Shown here in pieces: positions 31,189 through 41,519 of a stretch of DNA of 64,000 nucleotides. Both the position numbers and the translations under genes were made by a program. The stretch's first letter is position 1. Every line of letters begins with the position of its first letter. Origin of the DNA: Tubulanus polymorphus (Eukaryota > Nemertea > Palaeonemertea > Tubulaniformes > Tubulanidae); contig NC_134026.1 of assembly GCF_964204645.1 (NCBI RefSeq), positions 18,184,650-18,248,649 of the forward strand, written 5' to 3'. The notes below the pieces were generated by a model, which saw nothing but the letters and a program-made list of their open reading frames with translations, had not been told where the DNA came from and ran no database searches.

Positions 31189-31890
31189 GTGAGTGAAATA
31201 ATTCATAAATCATTGAATATTTATATTTATATGCGTTGGATTCATTTTAATAAAAGTTTTGTTATTAAAATGAAGACAGAAGAAGAAGAACCCAACTTTA
31301 AAATCGAAATAAAAGAAACCAATAAATCATTTTCATTATTTAACATTAAAAATTATATTTCAGCAACAAATTTAGTGTCCGCAAGGTATTATAAAATTTA
31401 TGACATTACTATGATTAATCAAATATCATCAAATGAAACATATTTAATTACTAAACTAATTGATACTTTTGATAATGGTGTTAAAAATCCTAAATTGTTC
31501 AATACAGTTTTGAATTTTAAAGGAACTTTAGATGAAAACATAATTAATATACTTCAAACCCCTTTCAATGAAAGAAATGATGATATAATACTTTCAAAAG
31601 ATTACAATGACTTGATTAACTTAAGAATTGAAAAAAGACAATTATATTATTTCAATTTTGATAATAAACAAATTATCTATAATGAAAATTCATCAAATAT
31701 TGGAATTCAATGTGAATTAGATAATGAAAAATCATTTAAAGATATTGCAGTTCAATGTAATTTAGATGATGAATTTAGAAAATTCAATCCTAATGAAAAA
31801 GTGCATTGTTATTGCGGAGGTAAATATTTAAAATCACATAAATCAAAGCATTATGAAACAATTAAACATAAAAACTGGCGTAAAGAGTAA
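31189..31890 (+). CDS. Palindrome arm gene, left copy: protein with C-terminal Cys/His motif
   Basis: The frame is open for 233 codons from a GTG at 31189. Likely starts are ATG at 31231 or, better, ATG at 31270 (MKTEEEEPN), giving about 206 residues. The body is rich in Asn, Ile, Lys, Asp and Glu. Near residues 168-195 a phrase is repeated: GIQCELD then AVQCNLD. The last ~28 residues form a zinc-finger-like C-x-C-x(11)-H-x3-H-x5-H motif (CYCGGKY...HYETIKH). Similar CGGKY-type C-termini occur in proteins of some large mobile elements and viruses of protists and animals; I cannot name the family. It lies wholly within the inverted arm, so both copies evolve as a pair. Confidence 0.65.
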   Translation: MSEIIHKSLNIYIYMRWIHFNKSFVIKMKTEEEEPNFKIEIKETNKSFSLFNIKNYISATNLVSARYYKIYDITMINQISSNETYLITKLIDTFDNGVKNPKLFNTVLNFKGTLDENIINILQTPFNERNDDIILSKDYNDLINLRIEKRQLYYFNFDNKQIIYNENSSNIGIQCELDNEKSFKDIAVQCNLDDEFRKFNPNEKVHCYCGGKYLKSHKSKHYETIKHKNWRKE

Positions 31891-31950
31891 CAATTCTACA
31901 TTATAATTATTGAATTGAGTTAAATGATTTAAATACCTAATAGACTGTTA

Positions 31951-32357
31951 AAATGATAAATTGTTTGACAGTTGAAATGATAAATTGTTTGACAGTTGAA
32001 ATGATAAATTGTTTGACAGTTGAAATGATAAATTGTTTGACAGTTGAAATGTTAAATTGTTTGACAGTTGAAATGATAAATTGTTTGACAGTTGAAATGA
32101 TAAATTGTTTGACAGTTGAAATGATAAATTGTTTTACAGTTGAAATGATAAATTGTTTGACAGTTAAAATGATAAATTGTTTGACAGTTGAAATGATAAA
32201 TTGTTTGACAGTTGAAATGATAAATTGTTTGACAGTTGAAATGATAAATTGTTTGACAGTTGAAATGATAAATTGTTTGACAGTTGAAATGATAAATTGT
32301 TTGACAGTTGAAATGATAAATTGTTTGACAGTTGAAATGTTAAATTGTTTGACAGTT
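31951..32357 (+). repeat. 24-bp repeat array, left
   Basis: About 17 units of GTTGAAATGATAAATTGTTTGACA (24 bp). Because 24 is a multiple of 3, all copies share frames: plus strand reads MINCLTVE repeated, minus strand reads QFIISTVK repeated, with no stop either way. Variants (ATGTTAAA, GTTTTACAG) are sparse. Confidence 0.9.
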
Positions 32358-32468
32358 ACAATCCTTACTGATATTTTCATAATAAAAGAAAAGCGCAGCC
32401 AATATTAATCCACCTGCTACTAAATAATGTTTCAAATCACTTTTCCCAGTTGGGATGAAACCATCCAT
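32340..32468 (-). CDS. Possible 42-aa single-pass membrane protein in the palindrome centre
   Basis: ATG at 32468 to TAA at 32340. A short polar N-terminus (MDGFIPTGKSDLK) precedes a hydrophobic span HYLVAGGLILAALFFYY, then an acidic/Cys tail ENISKDCNCQTI whose last codons lie in the first 24-bp repeat. The typical membrane-span length and clear polarity argue against chance. Small one-span proteins are common in viruses and virus-derived elements. Weak because of its size. Confidence 0.4.
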   Translation of the reverse strand: MDGFIPTGKSDLKHYLVAGGLILAALFFYYENISKDCNCQTI

Positions 32469-32587
32469 TTATTTAAGAGAAAAAATTAAACAGTTAATAA
32501 AATATTTGCTAGTTTTTAATTAAATATTTTATAATCATTTTAAAAATATTAAACTTTTAAATGATTAAATCAAATAACAATTAAATT
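32358..32587. other. Unique centre of the palindrome
   Basis: The only part without an inverted partner. It holds the start of the 42-aa ORF and an AT-rich stretch (32470-32587) with no other gene. Confidence 0.6.
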
Positions 32588-34190
32588 TACAGCCAAACAA
32601 TTTAACATTTCAACTGTCAAACAATTTATCATTTCAACTGTCAAACAATTTATCATTTCAACTGTCAAACAATTTATCATTTCAACTCTCAAACAATTTA
32701 TCATTTCAACTCTCAAACAATTTATCATTTCAACTCTCAAACAATTTATCATTTCAACTGTCTTATCATTTCAACTGTCAAACAATTTATCATTTCAACT
32801 GTCAAACAATTTATCATTTCAACTGTCAAACAATTTATCATTTCAACTGTCAAACAATTTATCATTTCAACTGTCAAACAATTTATCATTTCAACTGTCA
32901 AACAATTTATCATTTCAACTGTCTTATCATTTCAACAGTCGAACAATTTATCATTTCAACTGTCAAACAATTTATCATTTCAACTCTCAAACAATTTATC
33001 ATTTCAACTGTCAAACAATTTATCATTTCAACTGTCAAACCATTTATCATTTCAACTGTCAAACAATTTATCATTTCAACTGTCAAACAATTTATCATTT
33101 CAACTGTCAAACAATTTATCATTTCAACTGTCAAACAATTTATCATTTCAACTGTCTTATCATTTCAACAGTCGAACAATTTATCATTTCAACTGTCAAA
33201 CAATTTATCATTTCAACTCTCAAACAATTTATCATTTCAACTGTCAAACAATTTATCATTTCAACTGTCAAACAATTTATCATTTCAACTGTCAAACCAT
33301 TTATCATTTCAACTGTCAAACAATTTATCATTTCAACTGTCTTATCATTTCAACTGTCAAAGAATTTATCATTTCAACTGTCAAACAATTTATCATTTCA
33401 ACTGTCAAACAATTTATCATTTCAACTGTCAAATAATTTATCATTTCAACTGTCAAATAATTTATCATTTCAACTGTCAAACAATTTATCGTTTCAACTG
33501 TCAACCAATTTATCATTTCAACTGTCAAACAATTTATCATTTCAACTGACTAACAATTTAACATTTCAACTGTCAAACAATTTATCATTTCAACTGTCAA
33601 CCAATTTATCATTTCAACTGTCAAACAATTTATCATTTCAACTGTCAAAAAATTTATCATTTCAACTGTCAAACAATTTAACATTTCAACTGTCAAACAA
33701 TTTAACATTTCAACTGTCAAACAATTTATCATTTCAACTGTCAAACAATTTATCATTTCAACTGTCAAACAATTTATCATTTCAACTGTCAAACAATTTA
33801 TCATTTCAACTGTCAAACAATTTATCATTTCAACTGTCAAACAATTTATCATTTCAACTGTCAAACAATTTAACATTTCAACTGTCAAACAATTTAACAT
33901 TTCAACTGTCAAACAATTTATCATTTCAACTGTCAAACAATTTATCATTTCAACTGTCAAACAATTTATCAATTCAACTGTCAAACAATTTATCATTTCA
34001 ACTGTCAAACAATTTATCATTTCAACGGTCAAACAATTTATCATTTCAACTGTCAAACAATTTATCATTTCAACTGTCAAACAATTTATCATTTCAACTG
34101 TCAAACAATTTATCATTTCAACTGTCAAACAATTTATCATTTCAACCGTCAAACAATTTATCATTTCAACCGTCAAACAATTTATCATTT
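32588..34190 (-). repeat. 24-bp repeat array, right (inverted, longer)
   Basis: About 65 units of the same 24-bp repeat as at 31951, in opposite orientation. Internal higher-order structure is present: a shortened unit (CAACTGTCTTATCATTTCAA, losing 10-15 bp) recurs near 32760, 32920, 33155 and 33340. It splits the otherwise continuous frame into separate MINCLTVE-repeat ORFs. Confidence 0.9.
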
Positions 34191-34250
34191 TAACAGTCTA
34201 TTAGATATTTAAATCATTTAACTCAATTCAATAATTATAATGTAGAATTG

Positions 34251-34952
34251 TTACTCTTTACGCCAGTTTTTATGTTTTATTGTTTCATAATGCTTTGATT
34301 TATGTGATTTTAAATATTTACCTCCGCAATAACAATGCACTTTTTCATTAGGATTGAATTTTCTAAATTCATCATCTAAATTACATTGAACTGCAATATC
34401 TTTAAATGATTTTTCATTATCTAATTCACATTGAATTCCAATATTTGATGAATTTTCATTATAGATAATTAGTTTATTATCAAAATTGAAATAATATAAT
34501 TGTCTTTTTTCAATTCTTAAGTTAATCAAATCATTGTAATCTTTTGAAAGTATTATATCATCATTTCTTTCATTGAAAGGGGTTTGAAGTATATCAATTA
34601 TGTTTTCATCTAAAGTTCCTTTAAAATTTAAAACTGTATTGAACAATTTAGGATTTTTAACACCATTATCAAAAGTATCAATTAGTTTAGTAATTAAATA
34701 TGTTTCATTTGATGATATTTGATTAATCATAGTAATGTCATAAATTTTATAATACCTTGCGGACACTAAATTTGTTGCTGAAATATAATTTTTAATGTTA
34801 AATAATGAAAATGATTTATTGGTTTCTTTTATTTCGATTTTAAAGTTGGGTTCTTCTTCTTCTGTCTTCATTTTAATAACAAAACTTTTATTAAAATGAA
34901 TCCAACGCATATAAATATAAATATTCAATGATTTATGAATTATTTCACTCAC
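34251..34952 (-). CDS. Palindrome arm gene, right copy
   Basis: Mirror copy of the gene at 31189-31890, also intact for 233 codons. Only two residue differences are visible: Asn to Asp in NIIxILQ and Gln to Leu in DNKxIIY. The likely start (MKTEEEEPN) is at 34871. Both copies being intact points to recent origin, gene conversion between arms, or selection. Confidence 0.65.
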   Translation of the reverse strand: MSEIIHKSLNIYIYMRWIHFNKSFVIKMKTEEEEPNFKIEIKETNKSFSLFNIKNYISATNLVSARYYKIYDITMINQISSNETYLITKLIDTFDNGVKNPKLFNTVLNFKGTLDENIIDILQTPFNERNDDIILSKDYNDLINLRIEKRQLYYFNFDNKLIIYNENSSNIGIQCELDNEKSFKDIAVQCNLDDEFRKFNPNEKVHCYCGGKYLKSHKSKHYETIKHKNWRKE

Positions 34953-35137
34953 ACTTTACTCACACTTTTTTCTAACGCGTAAAAATGAAAAATAAATTCG
35001 AGCGTGTGAGAATTATTTTTCATTTTTTATGAGTTTCGCGACTAATTCAAGTAGAAATTGTTATTATTTTCATATTTTTCATTTTTTATGTGCTCGACCG
35101 TTCGACCTTTGGCCTGAAAGCCTATTATCCCTATTAC

Positions 35138-35145
35138 TATCGACA
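35138..35145. repeat. Target-site duplication, right copy
   Basis: TATCGACA, identical to 30998-31005. Confidence 0.9.
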
Positions 35146-35606
35146 TACGGTGAGGTAATAAATGGGAGTATCAGAAGAGGGAAAATAAAAGACACTGATT
35201 ATTAGGCAGGCTCTATTTATGCTAAATTGCTTAAAGTGAAAGTATAATTCCGGTTAATTCAAAATTTGGAAGATTCGAAGTCCGACTTTACTGCGATAAT
35301 AATAAAACGCAGTGTGTGTATTGCGGTGAAACGGATCACCAGTATTATCGTTGTCTCTTGCGTACTCGCAAACTCTGTTTTAAATGTAAATTTCCAGACC
35401 ATCTAGCAGCCAATTGTCCATCTGGCGTTTTATGTTTCTACTGCCGTAAGGAAGGGCATAAAAAATCAGAATGTCCGATATTACAGGGTGTCTTGAATTC
35501 CATCCTTGTCCCTTCGGTTGAGCCGAGAAGTAACTTTTTAACGACCAGTTTTTCTAGTTTTCATGACTTTTTATTTATTCTTTACACTTCCGGTTCTGGC
35601 AAGTGA
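35138..35606 (+). pseudogene. LINE-type gag-like ORF1, C-terminal half with zinc knuckles
   Basis: Continues the frame broken at 31005: TYGEVINGSIRRGKIKDTD, then an in-frame stop and shifts. The Cys/His region (35290-35490) follows: CVYCGETDHQYYRC, CFKCKFPDHLAANC and CFYCRKEGHKKSEC, three CCHC-type knuckles as in the copy at 59704. The ORF ends in non-homologous sequence before the BEL LTR region. Pseudogene by stop and frameshift. Confidence 0.65.
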
Positions 35607-36381
35607 GCATTCACAGATTTTTTCCTATAGATGGCAGCAGTAGCCAAGGTTACAATACAGAGTGTTTCATAACAAATGTCACACCAAAAATTGAACACAA
35701 ATAAACAAACATATCGATGCCACTGCAATCAATCAATGACGTCGTTAATAATACTGATCAATAATAAAAAATATATTCGCACTTCGCGACACTCCCACCA
35801 AGGAGAGCAAATAGTAATCTCACCTAATTTTATGATTAGAATTAGTAACTATTAATACTGGTTTATGCAATTCCAATTAGAGAATACTAACTAATCAATA
35901 ATGATAATACACATACACACACTTTAACTCCTTACAAAAAATAACTCCTACATTAATTTTCCTAACACACGTCACAGTGTTTTTTCTTTTTAAATGAAAA
36001 TAATCAATCTTTTACTTTACGTTCATTTTATGAGTTTCCATTATAATACCCTAAAATTACTTTACACCCTTAACGGTATTTAAACAGCAACGGAGTAAAT
36101 ATAGTTCTTTTCACAGTCACCAAGAAAAAATGTAGGCTCTTTAATACGCACGCAGTTCATACCGTTATAATACACCAACGCCGCACAAATAACAGTCAGT
36201 TTTTTTTTGTTTTAACTATATTCACCACTGATCCAGTCCGTGACTAGTTGAATGACATATTACTTCACTTTGCGGAAATCATATGGAATTTATCTACGCA
36301 CGAAGCTGCTTTATTATATATAACTGTGAGCTAAAAAGCTCACAACTGACCATAGCACTAGCAGCAAAGATTTTCGAATCT
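35605..36381 (-). other. 3' flank of the BEL/Pao element, possible 3' LTR
   Basis: No gene. On the minus strand a purine-rich tract (TTGGTGGGAG, near 35798) is followed by TGTCGCGAAGTGCG. This is what an LTR start after a polypurine tract looks like. A TG...CA unit would then run to about 35605 (~190 bp). No second LTR is available for comparison, so borders are uncertain. Confidence 0.35.
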
Positions 36382-39300
36382 TTAAGCACAATCAAAACAG
36401 AATAGCATGAATGATCCCGCTGGATCTTCGTCGTTAATCCATCCTTTGATTTTATCCCGAGCTGCTCGAGCAGCTGAACGTTTTGGACGATCCGGGAATA
36501 TCACGCTTTTTTCCTGTGGTACAGGTACATTAGACGCATTCGGAGGATCCGGGTATATGTTGTCTCGTTTCGCTACAGCTACATCTGACCCCATTGGTAA
36601 GTAAATTCCATTTTTGTCCAACTGTAGACCCAAATCGGTTTTCAACTTATTTTTCAAATTTTTCTGTACTGCATTGATGACTTCAGGGAATGCCGATTTC
36701 TGGATAAACTTATCCCATCTCAGTTTGGCTTCTTCAATCAAATGTATGTTCAAACATTCTTCACCGACATGTTCTTTTTTCATCATCTTAAACAGTTTCA
36801 GAATCCATGCTGTTACTCTGAGTAACTTTATAAAGGAGGAGAATTTCTTCATATTCACTTCACATGGACCAATAAACTCAACGCTCAGGAGAGGGGTGCC
36901 CTCCCCAGCCACCAATTCTCCTTCTATTTCTTTAGTAAGAATCATTTCTTGCTCATGTACTTCATCGGCAGATTTATTCCATACCGGCCATTTATTTTCT
37001 TTCATAACAAATTCTGGACCATTCCACCAGATTTTTCTATTCATTTCTTCAACAGTGCATGGTCGAGTCGCAATATCTGCTGGATTTGATGCGCTTTCGA
37101 CATAGTGCCACTGTACAGCTTGGTGTTTTCTAATTTCTTTCAGACGATTTTCGATGAAGACAGGCTGTTTCTTCCTCGACTTGATCCAATTCAACACACA
37201 CTGTGAATCCGTCCACAAATGAGTTTCATCTATTAGGGTTGGTAGTTCGTTCGTCACATAATTTAAACATCTCACGCCAATCAGCACAGCCATTAGTTCC
37301 ATTCTTGGTATGGTACAACCTTTTTTCGGAGCTAACCTCGATTTGGCAAATATCAGATTGACTTTCTGTTCAGTAAAACTCTCAACCTTCAGGTATACAA
37401 GTGTTGAATAAGCTCTATCTGACGCATCACAGAAACATAACAGTAGGTACCTCAATGGATCTTTAACTCCCATATATCTGGGTACCCTCACAGTAGAAAT
37501 CAAGTCTAATTGCCTTTCAATCCTCATCCACACAGATCTCTGTTCTTCAGTCAAATCATCATCCCAACCTTTTTCTTTCAACCATAACTCTTGAATCAAC
37601 AATTTTCCTCCAAGAATCACTGGGGAAAATAGTCCAAGCGGATCAAAATGAGATGACAATCTCATCAATATTTGACGTTTGGTATTTACAATATTTCTTT
37701 CTTTCATTTCTTTTTTCATGGATGGGATACTGAGTTCATCTCGTTTTCTATCCCATGTTACACCAAGGACCTTCATAACCACATCATTCTGTTCATGATC
37801 CTCCTTGAGTACGTTCTTCATAAATTCACTATCATTTGATGCATAACATCTCAGATTCATTCCCATCTGATTAAAACTTTTCTTCGATTCTTCGTAGAAT
37901 GTCTCTTTTCCACTGTCGATACTAACAACCATGTTGTCGACATACATATTTTTTCGCATTTTTTCTGCTACAGCACTATTCTCAGTTCGTAAGTGATGAT
38001 CAATTACAGCTGATAATAGGAATGGGCTTGAAATAACACCGAATGGTACTCTACAGAAGCGGTATGTCTGTATGTTTTCTGCTACACATGGTCCATCCAC
38101 ATCTTTCAGCCAAAGGAATCTTGTCACGTCACGCTGACTTTCATGCAGTGAGATTTGTAGGAAGGCTTTTTCAACATCAGCCACAATTGCCACTTTATGA
38201 ATCCTAAATCTCATCAGTAGACCACATAAGTCAGACAGTAACACAGGACCGCGGTACAGACATTCATTTAAACTCTTGTTCTCTCTTGTCCTCTTACACG
38301 ACGCATCAAAAACGACTCGCACTTTAGTTGTCGTTTTCTGAGGTGTCATCACCGCATGATGTGGGATGTAGTGTATTTGGTTGTCTGTTGGTTTATCTTC
38401 AACCTTTTCGATGATATTCTTTTTTTCCTGATCTTCAAATATGGCTTGATATTGAGTCAGAAAATCTTTTGATGCACTCAGTTTCTTCATCAGTGATTTC
38501 AGTCTGTAGAAGGCGATATCCTTATTCTCTGGTAAATTCAACCATAAGTCTTCGATCCATGGCCACCGAACCATGTAACGACCATCTTCAAAACTTATGG
38601 AGGCTTGAAATTTTTCTAACGCCTTGTCGTCACTAGATATCTTTATTTCTTCAGTTATACCAATTGCATCCAAGTCCCACAATCTTTCCACATGAGGGTT
38701 GGTGGCTGCCAATGCCATATCAGCCTTGGTATAAGAATGGAGGTTCGCAACCTCCTCCTCAGCATATGTCAAGATTAGCATACCAGGGTTTTGTTTCACA
38801 TCTATCGCACTTTCACTTACTGATCTTCCTGACAATAACCACCCCAATTTAGATTCAACCAAGAACAAGTTTTCTTCTACCTGTATCTTCCTCTGTTGTA
38901 CCAGGTTCAAATAATAATCGTTACCAACCAACAAATCTACTTCAAATGTTTTTTGAGTCTTTGGTAAAGTATCAGCCAGTGACATCTCTTGGTCTGACAA
39001 TATGACTTCTATTCTCTCTATCGTCTCAGGTCGAACGGGATTTTGATGAAGTTTACCCGTTATCATGGGTATTATGGTAATATGTAACGTCATCAAGCTA
39101 CCATCATTCAGTCTAATTTGCAAATATGATAACTTCCCATTGAGATATTTTGGTGTATTCGACCCAAACGTGTTGACAGGAATGTATTCTATTGCATACC
39201 AAGACAGCTTCAAACTTTTTGCTTTCAAGCTAGACATATACGTCCGATAGCTTCCAGTGTCGAATACTAGTCGACCATCAACTTTGTTTTTGGTTACCGG

Positions 39301-40700
39301 ATTCATCATGGATACCGTGGCTGTCTGCATACATACAAGTGGTCTGCCTACACCTGTAGCTACCATACTGAAATTCATTGTCAACATCCCGGATTCAGCT
39401 TCAGCTCCCCGTAGACTTGAACTCTGACTCGATTCAGCTACGCTACCACTAGCTGACGTAAACAAATTCGGACAAATGCTACGATGATGGTCTTTCCTCA
39501 CACCACAGTGTGCGCATAACCGGTTTACCATACATCTATCTTTTCTGTGACCCTTTTTCAGGCAAATATGGCAAACAGCCTTCAATTTCTTCTTCCGACC
39601 TTCAATTGTTGAAAATTTCGTGCACTCATCCGACCAATGGGAGTCAGTACAATAGAAACAGCGTGGAGAGTAACCACCGATGGCGCCTGTGGCAGCTAAC
39701 GTAGCCGACGGTGTATGTTGTCTTTTCTGATAATTGGTGAACTTGAAATTCGATCTCTGGTATTGGTGCTCATTGGGTTTAACCCTGCCAGTTGAACCAT
39801 CATTCTGGTTCCTCTCCGCAACTTCTCGTGCCGAGATATAATTATCGAGTGATTCTCGAAGTGACTTCACCGTCCACTTTTCGTCTTTTTCTTTCTGGAT
39901 TTCAATTGTTACCAAACATGCTTTGGGTAATTTGGACATGATAATCGATACGAAGACACTTTGATTAACGTCTTGTTTTAAGACCTCTAATGACCGTAAA
40001 TGTCTCTCAATATTGTCAAGAAGTTGACGTAGTTTTGCCGTTTGATTTGTTGACACTGGTAACTCGATGAGATTTACATAGTGCGCATTTATTAGCACTT
40101 GGGTATCCCCAAATCTTTCACAAAGCAGTTTAACTGCCACTTCATAATTGGCATTGGAGATCGTCAGACCAGCAATAGCATCTAGGGCTTCTCCAGTCAA
40201 CAAACTTTTCAAGTATGTCATCTTCTCCACATCGGATAGGTTTTCATTTTTATGTATCGATGTCTCAAAATGATCCCAAAATTCTTGATACTGCATGATA
40301 TCGCCCGAAAATTTAGCAATACTCAATTTGGGCAGACTGACAGATGTACTTTTTTCTTTACTAGTTGACGCCTTCTTCATACCAGTACTGTCTTCTGCTA
40401 CCGTCAATTGAGCCATGGCTTCCGTTGCCATAGCAATTATATCAGTGTCTTCCTCGTCGAAAGACGCCATAACTTTTTCTTCCTTCTTTCTTTCAGTATC
40501 CTCAACGATTGAATCAACAGACTCTGCCAATTCATCCAGGGCTCTTTCAAATTTTGAAAGATAATTTCCTATTAATATTTTGAGTGTGGCAACTTTTTTC
40601 CGTAGCTCACTCACGTCATCCTTTTTCGCTTCAGCTTCAGCCAACAACGACCTCTTTTTTTCAACCTCTTTTTTTATGAGGTTCATATACCTAGGTTCAT
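36382..40700 (-). mobile_element. BEL/Pao retrotransposon gag-pol lacking the integrase core
   Basis: The frame is uninterrupted to 40764; its first ~20 codons come from the antisense of the adjacent LINE, so the element proper starts near MNLIKKEVEKKR (about 40690). Domains by residue of the 1,460-aa frame: coiled N-terminus; DUF1759-type Gag (about 145-305); zinc knuckles (370-430: CFYC, CHIC, CAHC series); DUF1758-type protease (DTGSYRTYMSS, ~505); RT (VVFDASCKRTRENKS ~818 to MYVDN ~940, the BEL-type YVDN active site); Pao-type RNase H (LWTDSQCVLNW, ~1190). The start of the integrase region (LGLQLDKNGIY) then joins directly to the C-terminal tail (LPMGSDVAVAKRD), so the DDE core is deleted in frame. 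The 5' LTR and leader are missing. Not autonomous, but the preserved frame implies a recent copy or mobilisation in trans. Confidence 0.85.
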
Positions 40701-41449
40701 ATGGAAAAAAGACTAAATTTTGACGACGACATAACTGATCATCAATCATGTGAGGACATATCACATTCCACAGTTAAAACTCCTACTCATACTCAGTCTG
40801 CCGTCACTGACATGTCACCTGCAGAGAGCCGCACCGCTAGCTCGACAATTGTGCCCCCGAAACATATTATTATGGGTGACTCGAACTGCTCTCGCCTGAT
40901 GTTTACAGATATTCCGGAAAGCGTTCACGTGTGCAGCCTTTCGGGTGCAACGGCCCATGATGTAAATAAACTTCTCCAGAAAGTGGACCCGTCTATTGAA
41001 AATGCGAAAATAAAATCGATAATCTGCCATCTAGGGACCAACGACATGACTCGAAACAAAGATGATCATGACCAAACAATCCTGGATTTGTCAAAATGAT
41101 AAATATCCTTCGAAATACATTTCCCAGCGCTCAAATTAATGTATCTAGTATACTACCGCGTAAAGGAAAATGTAAGACTGCGCTAACCTACAATGACACT
41201 TCCTCAAAGATCAATAACTATCTTCGAAAGCTATGTGACAGTGAAAATCATTTGAACTATATAGACAATGACTTGGTATTCCAACCAAATTTTTTAGTTA
41301 ACCAGTCGTTATTTGATTCAACTGATAGGTCAGGAATCCATATTGGAATCGATGGTGCCAAAGAACTTACACAAGTCTTTCTTCGTGCATTGACACCGGA
41401 TCAGAATAAAAAAACGAACCAGAAGTCAGACATCATCATCCGATATTAG
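40701..41449 (+). pseudogene. LINE A ORF1: SGNH esterase-like protein, frameshifted
   Basis: 40701-41099 carries IIMGDSNCSRLMF (block I, GDSN with the catalytic Ser) and CHLGTNDM (block III, GTND). A one-base shift at about 41096 separates it from 41096-41449, which has VSSILPRKG and DRSGIHIG (block V, Asp-x-x-His with x = S/G). Such esterase ORF1s occur in CR1/L2 LINEs and are thought to aid membrane or RNP interactions. Copy B (51226-51816, minus) confirms the order without that break. Confidence 0.75.
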
Positions 41450-41519
41450 CCCAACTGTTCACATGGCCAAAAAGGACAGAATTTCAGTCCCGGATGATTT
41501 ACCGATAACATCAGTCTAA

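Larger units (their letters stand above)
31006..35137. mobile_element. 4,132-bp palindromic element with duplicated gene and 24-bp arrays
   Basis: Flanked by the 8-bp direct repeat TATCGACA. Both ends read GTAATAGGGATAATAGGC inward. The left arm 31006-31950 and the right arm 34190-35137 are reverse complements with only scattered differences (GAGCTCAT/GAGCACAT; CTCACGC/CTCACACGC). Each arm contains the same gene pointing inward. Inside the arms lie 24-bp repeat arrays in opposite orientation: 31951-32357 and 32588-34190. Only about 230 bp at the centre is unique. Long inverted termini plus an 8-bp duplication indicate integration by a DDE-type transposase (hAT, P and a few others make 8-bp duplications), but no transposase is encoded. 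The element is either mobilised in trans or an internal-deletion product of a larger element or virus. Confidence 0.9.

Noticed and set aside
31951-34188. Real repeat proteins (MINCLTVE or QFIISTVK repeats)
   Set aside because: Both strands are open only because the unit is 24 bp. There is no start region or domain outside the repeats.
31951-34190. A CRISPR-like array
   Set aside because: The 24-bp units are contiguous with no unique spacers; it is a plain satellite inside a eukaryotic transposon.
36570-36640. An intron in place of the missing BEL integrase
   Set aside because: The GTAAGT there is on the plus strand; on the coding strand there is no donor/acceptor pair and the frame runs straight through.
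36407-39704. Plus-strand ORFs opposite the BEL gag-pol
   Set aside because: Short antisense shadows of a clear 1,460-codon ORF.
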